Source of the DNA: Crocodylus rhombifer
Taxonomy: Eukaryota; Chordata; Crocodylia; Crocodylidae
Assembly (NCBI GenBank): GCA_038503035.1
Contig: JAVSML010001013.1
Location: forward strand, 62,001-126,000
Reading direction: 5' to 3'
DNA: 64,000 nt
Made by a program: the position numbers and the translations under genes. Shown here piece after piece: positions 10,691 to 21,453 of the stretch; the first letter of the stretch is position 1, and the number at the start of each line of letters is the position of its first letter. The notes beneath the pieces were generated by a model that ran no database searches, was not told the DNA's origin, and saw only the letters and a list, made by a program, of their open reading frames with translations.

Positions 10691-10963
10691 TCTGGTCCTC
10701 TCCAAAGATCACCAGAGCACACCTTCACCCCACATATGTGCTAAATATTGTGTGGGTGACTGAGCAAAGACCCTTAACCCATAAAAGACAACCACGGAGG
10801 ATATGAAACAGATACCGGTATGTTCAGTTGGTAATGATTCCTTGGTAATGACCATCTCCATATCCATTAGGACTCTCCTATCTCACCTATCATGGATCAC
10901 ACACAACAGCGTAACACATAGCACATAGTTGAGCAAATCCACTCTGCTGAGCTGCTTCTCACT

Positions 10964-11250
10964 AGCTCATATAAAAATTATCTGCATTATACAACTGCCT
11001 CCTCTTTACCTGGTCTGAGGTTGTCTCCAGCTGCTAGGGAAAAGCTGAAGTTAAACCATAATCAGAACCACCAATATGCTGTAGTCTAGTAGGGAGACTA
11101 GTCCTACCAGCCTCACATTGGCCTCCCTGGACTGGATTCTCCTTCCAGATCCACCCGTCATTCACCACACAAGAACTGCTGGTTTCTGACATAACAGAAT
11201 GTCCTCCAAAATGATGCAACAGCTTGGCTTATCTCAGCAACCAGCAAACC
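10964..11250 (-). repeat. Large inverted repeat, arm 2
   Basis: Inverted partner of 10191-10490. The ~470-bp spacer between the arms carries a CA/TG-rich tract and direct-repeat copy 2. I do not recognise the family. Confidence 0.85.
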
Positions 11251-11787
11251 ATGCAGGAATGATCTAACCACCTCCTTCTTCTATCCAGGCAACCTTTCCC
11301 CATGAAGAGCCAGATCCTGGGCTTGTTCTACAGTTTGCTCTGGTAACCATTTTGGATTTTCAGAGGAGCTCAGGATTAGATTTTTAAATATGTGATGCCC
11401 AAATTGGAGGTTGCACTTTCAAAAGGATCCCCCACCCTCTGGAAATCTGGCCTTTTTAGGTGCCTAATGGATAATTGTTTTCTTCTGAAAAATCTTTTCC
11501 TTGCACTTGCCTGGAATTCACCTAGTTAAAGGATGGCATTGAACCTAGAATAAAACTTAGGTAACAAGCCATTTTTATGCTAAAAACATCGGTGCCTACA
11601 GACATTCAGGGGCCTAAGCAGCAAGGCAAGTTTTTTGTGGGTCACTGTTTGGGATTTAAGCATCTAAATTCTACTTTTGATGCTACAGCTCACTTTGGCT
11701 TTGGCCATAAATGATTTGTTCAAGATCACAGAGAAAACTTACAAACTTGTGAAGGACTAAACTTTGGTCTTTTCTCTCTCTTTCTCT
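11251..11787 (+). repeat. Old interspersed repeat debris including a MIR-like core
   Basis: 11700-11770 (GATTTGTTCAAGATCACAGA) resembles the MIR core block TGCCCAAGGTCACACAG. The TGCCTAA/GGTGCCTA-type blocks at 11400-11640 recur in 17770-17930 and look like an ancient amniote repeat. No coding potential. Confidence 0.45.
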
Positions 11788-11810
11788 CACACACACACAC
11801 ACACACACAC
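11788..11810. repeat. (CA)n microsatellite
   Basis: About 11 CA repeats preceded by a CT-rich tract at 11770-11787. Confidence 0.95.
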
Positions 11811-12439
11811 CCCCTAGAGCTCTAGCCTCCAGTTTGAGATGAGTCCATTGGAAACCATAAGATGCAGAGGAAGGCTTATGAACAACTGATGGACTGATAA
11901 ACAGGCCAGCAGAATGAGGCTAAAGAAGAACCCAAGTGAGCAGGAAGGAGACTAAATTTCATTTCCATAGGAAAAGGAAAAAGGTGCTGCAGCTACAATC
12001 CTCTGCTGGTAAAGCCACCACACATAGGAACAAGAGAGCTGCTGTATAGACCACAGCTGCTCCCCTCAACACAGAATTCAACCATTGGGACAATAAAGGC
12101 AGCTAATTGGGAGACTCGTCTCTAGGATACCCAATATGCCTATGTATTTACAATGGGCACAGGATGGAGTTTCCATAAGACAGATTGAAAAGAGAAACCT
12201 TCCACTTTGCTATGACTGTGAGAAGGGGTTTTGCAGAATGAGGAGACCAGAGGATATACAGGTGGGGTGAGCATGCGGTCAGTTTTGTTGGGTGGATTTA
12301 GCGTAAGATGTGAAATCATGTGAGGAAGGACACAAAGTGAATTTTCTCTCTGGGATAAGGGCATTGGGGCAGCACCAGCCTCTGGCTTCCTTACTATTCA
12401 CTCCATCCAGAAAAAGCACAGACCAACTGCAGATGCTTC
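11811..12439. other. Unique sequence
   Basis: No gene or element recognised. Confidence 0.4.
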
Positions 12440-12575
12440 CTCAGCCTGACAAAGGGTATCTGTACCTGAATGCTTGCAAAGAAAAGTTTTTTCCAATTAT
12501 CTGAGTTGGTCTAATAAAAGATATCTGATTTACCCAAAGAACCTTGTCTGCCTATGTCCTGAGACCTACACGCCT
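12440..12575 (+). mobile_element. Penelope-like element 3' tail, solo
   Basis: CCTGACAAAGGGTATCTGTA, GAATGCTTGCAAAG, GTTGGTCTAATAAAAGATAT and AACCTTGTCTGCCTATGTCC match, block for block, the reverse complement of 60050-60160. That segment lies downstream of a PLE coding remnant, which is why I assign this short tail to the same family. It is heavily 5'-truncated with no coding. Confidence 0.7.
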
Positions 12576-12759
12576 ACAGCCTATACCCTTGCAAGGATCA
12601 TGGCTCCCAATTGTACAGCAGGGGGTGTTCGAGCCCAGATAGCCTCCTGAGGAGGGACTCTCTGAGCTTCCAGGCTTCCTCTTCCATAGCCAGGAGCCAG
12701 AGCTCCTGGTGAAATGAAATTTCCACATTCTGATCCAGTGCTGTTTACTTGCCCTCAAG

Positions 12760-13259
12760 AGGTGCATCTACATGTGAAATTAATGCAATGTATAAACTCT
12801 GGTGCATATAACATCAGAGTTTATTGGTCCTGGGTGCCCCATTGTTCCATGTGCCCGGGACCATAGCACATTGAGCCAAGTCGAAGCAGCCCCGGCTAGC
12901 ATGGCATCTGGAGGGAGGGGAGGGCAGTGAGCCTGCCAGCCTGGAGGTGTTTCAACCTGGCTTAACACGCTGCAGAGGGGCTGTCTAGGGCACAAGGGTG
13001 CTCCAGTGCAAGGCTAGCCAGCAAGCAGTCCCCATACTGAAGCACTCATGTGTCCCAGCCAGCCTCAACAGCCTCTACATATGTTGCTGCACAATAAAAA
13101 AAGCTGTCATAGGACAGTACTTGTGTTTACATGTACTAACCTACAGCAGAGTGAATTAGTTTACTGTGGCCTAATAGGGGCACGTGTATAGATGCTGAGA
13201 CTTTACTGCAGCGCTAATTAGACAGCTCCACAGCAAATGTCTCATATAGACGCACGCCT
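12760..13259. mobile_element. MITE, 500 bp, decayed terminal inverted repeats
   Basis: Left end AGGTGCATCTACATGTGA; right end reverse-complemented AGGCGTGCGTCTATATGAGA. Internal blocks match the partial copy at 1463. The interior is GC-rich without transposase similarity. No convincing target-site duplication, so superfamily is unassigned. Confidence 0.6.
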
Positions 13260-14114
13260 TGAGATGCAAACTTCTAAGCACCTCCGATTTTGTAGTTCGA
13301 ACTGGAGCTGCACATCTGGAAAATCCAAGACCACGGTTTTCCTGTGTGATTGGGTTTGGAGGTCTTTGACTTTCTCATGTGAACTTTGGAACAGGGTTTT
13401 CTATCCCCATCACACGTAGCCGAGACAGAAAGATAGATACCCTTGATAACAGAAATTCAACCTTGCAAAAATTCATCTGCTGAATAATAAGATGTAATTT
13501 GTACATGTACTTGTTAATTCTATTCAAAGCTCTGGCAGTGATGTCTAGAAAGCCTCAGTGCATTTAACTAGACAAAATTGTACATTTCACATTCAAGACT
13601 TAAACTATTACAATAACACGTTTAACTAAAATCTGGACTCCAGAAATGTTCCCTGGAAAAAAGCAAAACAAAACAAAATAAATGCATGAGTGCCTAATGG
13701 ATTTGTGTTTCAAGTTGTGCCTTTTTCTTTAATAGGTCTTAATTTGTTTATGCTCTGCTGTTATTAAAGCCCAATAGGTCTGAAAACAAAATTTATCTCA
13801 TTGTTTTTTCCCTCTTGTGTCTTTCTTTCTTTCTTTTTCTTTAGACATTGGCAAATAATGATCTTTCTGTTTTCCAATGATTTTCCTGGAAGCTGCAGTT
13901 CACACTGCAGAGGGACAGGATAATGTTAAGGCAGTCGAGAGGACCACAAAGGGGTCATTTTGAATTGTAATTCTGCTACACGTTTCTTGGGTGAACGAGT
14001 CCCAGTTACTTAGACTGGCCGGGTTCTTTGGGTAGGCTGTGATTCTCCCACTATGTATTTACCTGCTTTATTTTAAGCATGCATTGAAAGTTAAGCAGGT
14101 GCATAAATGTTTGC
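13260..14114. other. Unique sequence, possibly regulatory in part
   Basis: No repeat recognised. A pyrimidine tract with TTTCTTTCTTTCTTTTTC ends in CTTTAG at about 13844, which looks like a splice acceptor, but the following frame hits a stop within about a dozen codons and no exon is supported. Confidence 0.35.
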
Positions 14115-14285
14115 AGGTCAGAGCCTTAATCTCACCGTACCTCAATTCCTCATCTGAAAACTGGGGGTGATAATAACTCAGTGCCCCTACCCACTGTCTG
14201 GTTTGTAAGGATGAACATCTTTGGGGGTGGGAGGCTATCTGTCACTATGCGCATGTTCAGCACTTAGCCCCATGGTTGGGGACTC
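14115..14285 (+). mobile_element. MIR-type SINE 3' region
   Basis: CTCAATTCCTCATCTGAAAA, CTGGGGGTGATAATAAC, then TTTGTAAGGATGAA and GTTCAGCACTTAGC follow in the order seen in MIR 3' regions (CCTCAGTTTCCTCATCTGTAAAATGGGGATAATAA type). The 5' tRNA-derived part is missing. Confidence 0.75.
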
Positions 14286-14771
14286 TTGAACCAACTGCAG
14301 AAGAACAATCGGTCTTTCCTTCTGGATGGTAGGGTTAGAAGTGAGAGACATCAGGTTCTGCATGACTTAGAAGACGCTTTCTACCTGGATGCCCTTTGCT
14401 TTGTTACCATCCAGCTACAACCCATCTTATTCCTCTTGAGAAAATGGAGAACTGAAAACTCTGTGTGTGCAACTTATCTATGTAGAGTCATTGGTAAAGC
14501 AAAACCAACCTGGTATTAACAGGTACTGACTTCTGGACTAGGTTTGAAAGCCACCTCTTAATCACAAGTAGTCATTATGGGCCAGCTTCTAGTCCATTTA
14601 CTAGTCACACCAGTGGACTTTGGATGCCTAAGTACAATTCTGTTCTGTCCTGGTCCAGTCCATGAAAACTTGCTAATACTGAAGGTGGGCCTTGCTCCTC
14701 CTCACTGCCTTCTGTGACTCAGTCTGAATGGCCAGATGGTAGTGCGTTGCAAAAGTAGATTTTCCTGGACT
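14286..14771. other. Unique sequence
   Basis: Nothing recognised. Confidence 0.4.
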
Positions 14772-15480
14772 TATAAAATTATAGCTTCATAAGAAATTAA
14801 GGCTGCAAAGGCTCTTGGGAGCTCATATAGTCTAATCCCCTGCTCAAAGCAGGACCGTCCCTGACTAAACCATCCTAGACAAGTGTTTGTCTACCCTATT
14901 CCTGAATGATGCTCTCACACAACTATCAGATGCAACGCCAGAAACACCTAGCTCTAGCTTGTCACAGGTAAAGCAGGGGAATAGGGGTGCCCTCAATGTC
15001 CTTCTAATGAAAGTACAGGCAGTAGCTTGTTAAAGTAGGTTCAAAAGATCCAAGGATCACCCCCCCAGTCCCACCCCACATACAGCAAAAGGCAACCCCC
15101 CGCCAAGCAAAACAACTCATGCTAATTTGACTGTGAGCCAAGGTTTTCTGGTCCCAAATGTGACAATTGGTTTGACACTGAATGAAGGAACAAGACCCTC
15201 TAACCAGAAACCTCCTTTTTTTAAAGTCCTAACAGGAACATCAGAGCACCCCAGTCAAAATCTCCAGCGTTGGCTGCAACCAATAACAACTCATTCTGAA
15301 TACGCTGAAAAACCCTCTTAACACCAGGAGCAATAGGTAGGGGAAAATTCCTTCCCAGCACTACATGGTGACCAGGTGAGCCCCAAAGCATGGGAAAAGC
15401 CAAACAACCTCCGCTCTACACTGCAGCCCAAGGGCCCAAACACAGCTCCAGGCCTCACACCCCTTGACTAGGGAGACAAC
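14772..15480 (-). mobile_element. Old L3/CR1-like LINE, 3' part
   Basis: A diverged CR1-type 3' end (ATTATAGCTTCATAAGAAAT, then AGTCTAATCCCCTGCTCAAA) in minus orientation. The remainder is poorly matched 3' region. The RT-bearing part at 15690-16860 has the same orientation and probably belongs to the same insertion, though 15481-15690 is not clearly LINE. Confidence 0.6.
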
Positions 15481-15689
15481 TCTATTCATCCTTTCCCCTC
15501 CATAAACTTATCCTTCTTTGATCATCAAGCTGGTTGTAGAGCTCAGTTTCATTCTCCTTTTGCTGATCATGGTCCTCCCCAAACTTCATGTGCTTTGAGC
15601 TCCAGGGTTTTTATTATCTCTGAGTGATGTGCGTGTAGGTGTCTCCTGGGCTTCCATCTGTTGCTCTTCACAGCCCACTCCAGGTATTG

Positions 15690-16860
15690 ATATTCCTAAA
15701 TCATCTCTACTTATCCTGCCTCTTCTTGAAAACCTCCAGTGAAGACAATTCCACAACATCCTTAGGCACTCTATTTCACTGCCTCAATTTGAACAATGCA
15801 TTATTTTACTGATATCCAAGCCAATCCAATTTTCCAATATTTCGAGTATTTTGCAATTCCAAGCTATTGCCATGCATTTTACGCTCTGCATCATGGGAGG
15901 AAAGCTGTTCTCCTTCTCCATTATGGCAGCCCTTCAGATATTTGAAAACTATTATCATGCCCCTCCTTATTAACCATTTCTGCAAGCTGGGCATACTTAT
16001 TTCTCTCAACTTGTCCTTTTTTGGCCTGTTTCCAAAGCTCTTTATAATATCTGCCACCTGTCTTTAAATGCTTTCTAAGTGCTCCATATACTTTCTAAAA
16101 TGCAGAGCCCCAAACTGTGCACAATACTCTAGGTGAGGCCTAAGTAGCATCTATTACCTCCCGGGTCTTGCATCTAATACTCTTGTTGGTGAAGCCCAAA
16201 ACTCTGCTGACTCATGTTGTGTCTCTGATTCACCAAAACCCTGAGATCCTTAAGAGTATTGCCACCCAGATAGTTATCTCCCACTCGGTATGTGTTCTTC
16301 CAGTTATTCTTCCCTAGGTGTAGTACCCTGTATTCTGAACTGAACTTCATCCTGTTGTCTTCAGCCCAGATTTCCAATCTTTCAAGATCTTTCTGAAGCT
16401 CTTACTCCCCTCCTACAATCTGTTTGCAATACTTCACAGTTTTGTGTGACCAGGCAAGGCACGGCTCTATTCTGGCATCCAAATCATTAATAAATGCATT
16501 GAACCCTTTGGAACTAAAACTTTCTGCCAGTTTAACATTGATCCATTTATAATTACCCTTTGCTTGCAGCTTTTAAGCCAGTTTTCTGTCCATCTTACAA
16601 TAGTTTTGTCTAGCCCACTTTTCTCTAGTTTGTTTATAAGAAGGTCATGTGGGACTATCAAAAGCCTGTCTAAAGTCCAAGCACAGTATATCCATTGGCT
16701 TCCCTTCATCTGCCCAGCTAGTTATTTTGTCACAGAAGGAGACCAAATGTGTTGGCTCAATTTGTTCTTAGCAAATCCATGTTGGCTGCATGTGATCCAC
16801 CCTTCCTCCTCTCAGCAGTTACAAATGAATCTCTTCCTACTTTATTCCATCATATTCCTG
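15690..16860 (-). mobile_element. Old L3/CR1-like LINE, coding part
   Basis: The minus strand shows a chain of LINE ORF2 fragments in several frames, more diverged than the CR1s elsewhere in the window. It is interrupted at 16864 by the DNA element 16865-17326 and resumes at 17329. Confidence 0.75.
15806..16709 (-). pseudogene. L3/CR1-like ORF2 remnants
   Basis: Three minus-strand frames: 16467-16709 holds the segment around SGLDKTIVRWTENWLKSCKQ, equivalent to the DAYTVRWIADWLKGRTQR part of CR1 RT seen at 20.3 kb. Frame 16174-16377 holds YRVLHLGKNNWKNTYRVG and LKDLRVLVNQ, the downstream 'DLGV' region. Frame 15806-16057 holds the C-terminal EISMPSLQKWLIRRGMI segment. Frames are broken by stops and shifts; no functional product is possible. 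Confidence 0.75.
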
Positions 16861-16864
16861 GGGA

Positions 16865-17326
16865 CACGTTTCCCTCGCTTTATGCAGGTTCTGTATGTTC
16901 AAATTCGCTCTTATGCAATGACCCTTTTTATATAAAACATGTGTTATATGTTAGGTAAATTCACGCTTATGAGATTAGTGTAGTGGAAGCTATTTTGTGT
17001 GGTGCATTGTGGGAGCGATGCACACCAAAATATAGTCTCCTGTGCTCCTCGCTCATTGTCTGCAACACATGTTTCTGTAGTTGCCCTCCCATTATGATAG
17101 TGCCCTGTGCTTGTATGTACATTAATAAGAAAAAAAATTACCTTGCTGTTGGTGAGTACCAACTTTGTCTTGTAAAAGTTGTAGAAATGGGTCTAGAGGT
17201 CAGTGCAGTCGAGGTCTTGGAACATATCCCTATTTGTTACATTGTAAAGTGGGTGCCCTTTATGTAAATTCAAGTTATGCACCATTTTCCAGGAATGCAT
17301 GTACAGCATAAAGCGAGGGAAACTTG
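16865..17326. mobile_element. Pogo/Tigger-like non-autonomous DNA element, 462 bp
   Basis: Left end CACGTTTCCCTCGCTTTATG; right end reverse-complemented CAAGTTTCCCTCGCTTTATG, 19 of 20 identical. The right end is followed by TA (17327-17328); the equivalent left dinucleotide is GA (16863-16864), consistent with a decayed TA target duplication as used by Tc1/mariner/pogo elements. The TTTCCCTCGCTTTA motif resembles Tigger ends. No transposase frame is seen. It splits a LINE whose sequence continues on both sides. Confidence 0.75.
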
Positions 17327-17328
17327 TA

Positions 17329-17410
17329 CTGAAGTCAGGCTACCCAGTCTTAATGACTTTCTTCAAGAGGGACATTACGCTACTTTGAACTGGGTGGCTT
17401 GGAATTGCAC
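17329..17410 (-). mobile_element. Continuation of the split L3/CR1-like LINE
   Basis: CTGAAGTCAGGCTACCCAGT and the following CTTCAAGAGGGACATTACGC resemble the LINE segment expected just upstream of the interrupted part (compare AGGTAAGATTGACAGGCCTA near 20597 in the inner CR1). Confidence 0.6.
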
Positions 17411-18104
17411 CTTGGCACTTCAGATGCCCACTTAGACGCCCAAAAGGTAGACCAGAATCTGGCTGTAAAGATCTTATAGTATTTGTGGACAGGAAGTGTT
17501 AATCCAATTATGCATACTGGTTCTTTTCCTTTCTAGTCCTAACCTACTACTTTGAGACATTATGTTCTGATATTGCTTGCTAAACCTACTGGACTTTTTT
17601 CCCCTCATTAATGTCTGTTGGCTAATATTAGACCTTTGAACAGTTGACACATTCCAGCCAAAGGCAGACTCTTTTCATCATATATGAAAGGAGTGTTTGC
17701 CTCTATAGGCTGTTAGGAAGTTTATTTATTATAAAGCATTTTAAGATCCTTGGAAGAAAGGGGCCATAGAATTAAGTGCCTCCCAGAGTTAAGGTGCCAA
17801 AGAGCTTGTGCCCACATCCTTAGAAGTATTTAGATATCTAATTCCTACTGTGAATTCACCAGGAATTAAGCATCTAGGTGGAAATGAGGTGCTCAGCTAC
17901 CTTTGAGAATCTAGGCCTTATAGTCCCAAATACACGACAAATAATGAAGGGGGACAAACCGAAAGGCCCGGCAAAGGGTTATAGGAGACAGGTTCATAAA
18001 AAAATAATAAGATATGCACAGTTCTTAAATAATGAGAAGTAGTCATCAGGATTTGTAATCCAGATACCCCAGGGATGTGCACGCTACATTAAGGGGACAT
18101 ATCA
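17411..18104. other. Unique sequence with an old repeat at 17770-17930
   Basis: The 17770-17930 block (AAGGTGCCAAAGAG, TTAAGCATCTAGGTGG, GAGAATCTAGGCC) shares its style with 11400-11640 and is probably an ancient interspersed repeat. No gene. Confidence 0.35.
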
Positions 18105-18183
18105 TTGAGATTTTAAAGCACTTTGGTATTCCTCGAGATGAACGGCATTATATAAATGCAACATATCATTATTATTATTATTG
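18105..18183 (+). mobile_element. MIR/L2-type 3' tail
   Basis: TTTTAAAGCACTTTGGTATT, GATGAACGGCATTATATAAA and a terminal ATT repeat match the shared 3' tail of L2 LINEs and MIR SINEs. Short, non-coding. Confidence 0.75.
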
Positions 18184-19070
18184 CTGCACATTACAAATAA
18201 TGTTTGTCTTGAGTGTTTTCTGAAAGAAACTGACACTGGCACAATCGCTGAAGTTTCCCGTAATGGGAAAGCCAATTAGTTTTCAGTCATTTGCCTTCCT
18301 GGGAGTGATACATGCTAAATTACATCTCTGGCTCTTCAGACTCAGGGACATAATATTTATGTCTCAAGAGTTTCAGTGAATAAGGACTGAGGTTTTATTT
18401 TTCCCCTTTGCTGTCTGTCTCATTGTTTTTGGAAGCTATAATCATGCCGTGAGTGTCTAGCATTGCCACAGTGAGACTTTGAAAATACTCCCTGCTGATT
18501 CTCCAGGGTCCCTGCTGAAGTCTCAGGGAGTCAGACATGTGACATGCTGTGGAAAGCCTTTGGGAATAAGGGTGACAGTGAGACCTGCATGTCTTTCCAG
18601 AAGATATGATCCAGAACAACCAGAAGTGACCTGCCTGATACAGGAATCACTTGCTATAATTATTCGAACTATGTTATACAGGAGGGATAGCCAAATTATC
18701 ATAATGATCTTTACTGGCCTAAAATTCTATGGATCTATGACTTTACAAACATGAAATGCTATATAGAGAGAAAATGCATACATACTAATTAGGAAGTAAT
18801 TTGTGTTCAGTTCAGATAAAGACCCAGATGTTTAGCTGCTCGTTTGAAGTTTAGCTGAACTCTGAATCTCTCAGAACTGAAAATCTGAGTTTCTGCCAGG
18901 AACCAGACCAGCACTAATACAGAAACCACAGCAGCCTTTTTCAGACTTTCAAGTTTGGAAGGGCAGAGTTGAAAATGAAAGGAAAACAGGAAACCATGGT
19001 TACTTGTCATGCCTGAACCTTCACTTAGTTTGGGGAATAGATGTACAGATGATGGGTAGCTTCTTCTCTT
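18184..19070. other. Unique sequence; 18220-18420 resembles conserved non-coding DNA
   Basis: Repeat-free, complex composition with AT-rich motifs (CCAATTAG, TAAATTACAT, CATAATATTTATG). No exon structure is seen. The conservation idea is untested. Confidence 0.3.
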
Positions 19071-19250
19071 ATAGAATCAGAGAATCCTAGAAAATGAGGG
19101 TTGAAGGGACCTCCGGAGGTCACATTTAGTCCAACCCCTTCTCCAAGCAGAACCAGTCCCAACTACATCATCCCAGCCAGGCTTTGTCTACCTGGGTCTT
19201 CAAGGGTGGAGACTCCACCACCTCTCTGGGTGACCTGTTCTAGTGTTTCC
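19071..19250 (-). mobile_element. Outer CR1, 3' part
   Basis: Minus-oriented CR1 3' end (AGAATCAGAGAATCCTAGAA) running to TAGTGTTTCC, where it stops abruptly at the start of a second CR1 3' end. It resumes at about 20641. Confidence 0.9.
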
Positions 19251-20640
19251 ATAGAATCACAGAATCATAGAAGTCAGGTTGGAAGGGACATTGTAGACCT
19301 TCAAGTCTGACCCCCGGCCTGGGCAGGAGAAAAACTGGGCTCAAATGACTCCAACCAGGTAGGCATCAAGCCTCTTCTTAAAGACCCCCAGGGTAGGAGC
19401 CAGCACCACTTGCCTTAGAAGGTGGTTCCAGCTCCTAGCCACCCTGACCGTGAAGTCGTTCTTATGGTTGTCTAATCTAATCCTCCTCTCCAACAACTTG
19501 TGGCCGTTATTCCTTGTTTTGCCGGGGGGTGCTCGGGGAAACAAGGTCTCTCCTAAACCCTTCTGGTCCCCCCATAGCGAATTTATAGATGGTCACCAGG
19601 TCCCCCCTCAGCCTTCTCTTGTGAAGGCTGAACAGGTTCAGGTCCCGTAGTCTCTCATTGTAGGGTCTGCCCTGTTGTCCCCAGGTCATGTGGATGTCCT
19701 CCTCTGGACCCTCTCCATGTTGTCCACATCCCTCCTGAAGTGTGGCGCACAGAACTGGACGCAGTACTCCAGCTGTGGCCTGGCCAGTGTCTCATAGAGG
19801 GGGAGGATCACCTCCTTGGCCCTGCTTGAGATGCACCTGTGGATGCACGACAAGGTCTGGTTAGCCCTGCCAACCATGACCTCGCATTGTCAATCCATGT
19901 TCATCCTGGAGTCAGTAATGACTCCAAGATCCCTTTCTGCCTCCATGCTCTCAGGAAGGGAGTTTCCCATCCTATAAGTGTACTGCTGGTTACTACTGCC
20001 CATGTGCAGCACCCTGCACTTGTTAGTATTGAAACACATCCTGTTTTTGTTAGCCCACTCCTGTAACCTATCCAGGTCTTGTTGCAGTCTTTCCTCCCTA
20101 CTAGCGTGCTCACCTCACCCCAAACTTTGGTATCATCAGCAAATTTAAACAGGTTGCTTTGCACCCCGTCATCCAAATCACTGATAAAGAAATTGAACAG
20201 TGCGGGCCCAAGGACCAAGCCCTGGGGGACTCTGCTGCCCACCTTCCCCCAGGTCGAATATGACCCGTCCACTACCACCCTCTGAGTACGACCCTTCAGC
20301 CAGTCTGCAATCCATCTGACTGTGTAGGCATCAATGCAACAGTTGCCTAGTTTTCTAATGAGGAAGGGGTGGGAGACGGTGTCAAAGGCCTTGCTGAAGT
20401 CTAGAAAGACTACGTCCACGGTGACACCTGCATCCAAGGCGTTTGTGACCTGATCATAAAAGGCAATCAGCTTTATCTGACATGACCTGCCCCTAATGAA
20501 ACCCTGCTGGTTGCTCTTGAGCATCATCCCTGAAGCCAGTCCATCGCAGATGAGCTCCTTGATGATCTTCTCAAAGAGTTTCCCTAGGATTGAGGTAAGA
20601 TTGACAGGCCTATAATTGCCTAGGTCCTCCCTCCTCCACT
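19251..20640 (-). mobile_element. Inner CR1 inserted in another CR1, ~1.39 kb
   Basis: Begins ATAGAATCACAGAATCATAG, a fresh CR1 3' terminus in minus orientation, and runs continuously through the C-terminal ORF2 region into the RT domain, ending near 20640 by 5' truncation. Its 3' half is the same subfamily as the plus-oriented copy at 34157-34944 (shared GGGTGCTCGGGG and CTCCTCTGGACCCTCTCCAT blocks). It is the longest single CR1 coding remnant in the window. Confidence 0.9.
19901..20527 (-). pseudogene. CR1 reverse transcriptase domain remnant
   Basis: A 208-codon minus-strand frame containing the RT core. LDFSKAFDTV at residues 42-51 carries the first catalytic aspartate, RVPQG at 99-103 is the template-binding motif, and FADDT at 129-133 is the catalytic metal-binding pair. 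SNQQGFIRG near residue 5 is the conserved pre-core motif. The frame is lost after about residue 145, where residues no longer read like CR1 and the C-terminal part continues in other frames (19686-19877, 19507-19689, 19341-19544). The 5' endonuclease domain is absent, so it cannot be active. In intact elements this enzyme copies CR1 RNA at a nicked target. Confidence 0.92.
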
Positions 20641-20890
20641 TTTTATTACCCTCCTAGTGACAAAGTTTTTCCCACTTGAGCCCATTGCTCCTTGTTCTGT
20701 CTTCTGCCACTACTGAATAGTCTAGCTCTATCCCACCCTTCAGGGAGTTGAAGGCTGATATCAAATCCCCACTCACTCTTCTCTTCTCCAAACTAAATAA
20801 GCCCAGTTCCTTCAGCCTCTCCTCATAACTTATGTGCCTCATCCCCCAAACTATTTTCATTACCCTCCGCTGGACTCTTCTCAAAAGTTC
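20641..20890 (-). mobile_element. Outer CR1, 5' part after interruption
   Basis: TTATTACCCTCCTAGTGACA directly continues the sequence broken at 19250; the uninterrupted copy at 56357 reads AGTGTTTCACTACCCTCCTA across the same point. A minus-strand frame at 20654-20884 holds [20 protein letters not shown] and [16 protein letters not shown], typical CR1 ORF2 C-terminal sequence. 5'-truncated near 20890. Confidence 0.9.
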
Positions 20891-21305
20891 TTCATCAGAG
20901 TAGCCACAAATAAAATGATTAATTGTTTCTCCTACTCAACATCTGTTTGGCATCCTAGAAGAGATGAAGAACATGTAAATGAAAGTCAGATATCCATTTC
21001 TGTTTCAACCATTTGAATCTATCTGGGAGCCTGGAGGAAGAATAAAGGGATGCCATAATTTTTTTTTGCATACCAAACACCTCAGAAGATATGCAACCTG
21101 TTTTTGAAAGACACAATAAGGACAAAAAAAAGTATTTCTGTTCATTGTTCTGCTCCCTGTAGGTCACATTCAGATTTGATTTCCAATTTTGAAGGTTTTG
21201 CTGCTTTTTGGAGGGGGAGGGTGGGGTGAATGTGTGTTGTATGTAAGTAAGTATGGTAAATCTCAATATGAGCAAGAAAGAATCCATGCTGCTTGTACTT
21301 GCAGG
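20891..21305. other. Unique sequence
   Basis: No gene recognised. Confidence 0.4.
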
Positions 21306-21453
21306 GGTGGTGCAGACACCTACCCTGGAGGTCTTCAAAAGAAGACTGGACACTCACCTTGCTGGGTTTGTTTGACCCCAGCAGTCTTTCCTGCCCAGAG
21401 CAGGGGGGTTGATGATCTCACGAGGTCCTTCCCAGCCTTAAACTCCTATGAAT
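21306..21453 (+). mobile_element. CR1 3' end, plus orientation
   Basis: CTGGAGGTCTTCAAAAGAAG, GACCCCAGCAGTCTTTCCTG, GGTTGATGATCTCACGAGGT and CTCCTATGAATTTG follow the sense-strand CR1 3' end. Only ~150 bp. Confidence 0.85.

Noticed and set aside
13800..13900. Splice acceptor and terminal exon after the pyrimidine tract at 13826-13848
   Set aside because: The frame after CTTTAG meets a stop after about a dozen codons and there is no partner exon or known protein sequence.
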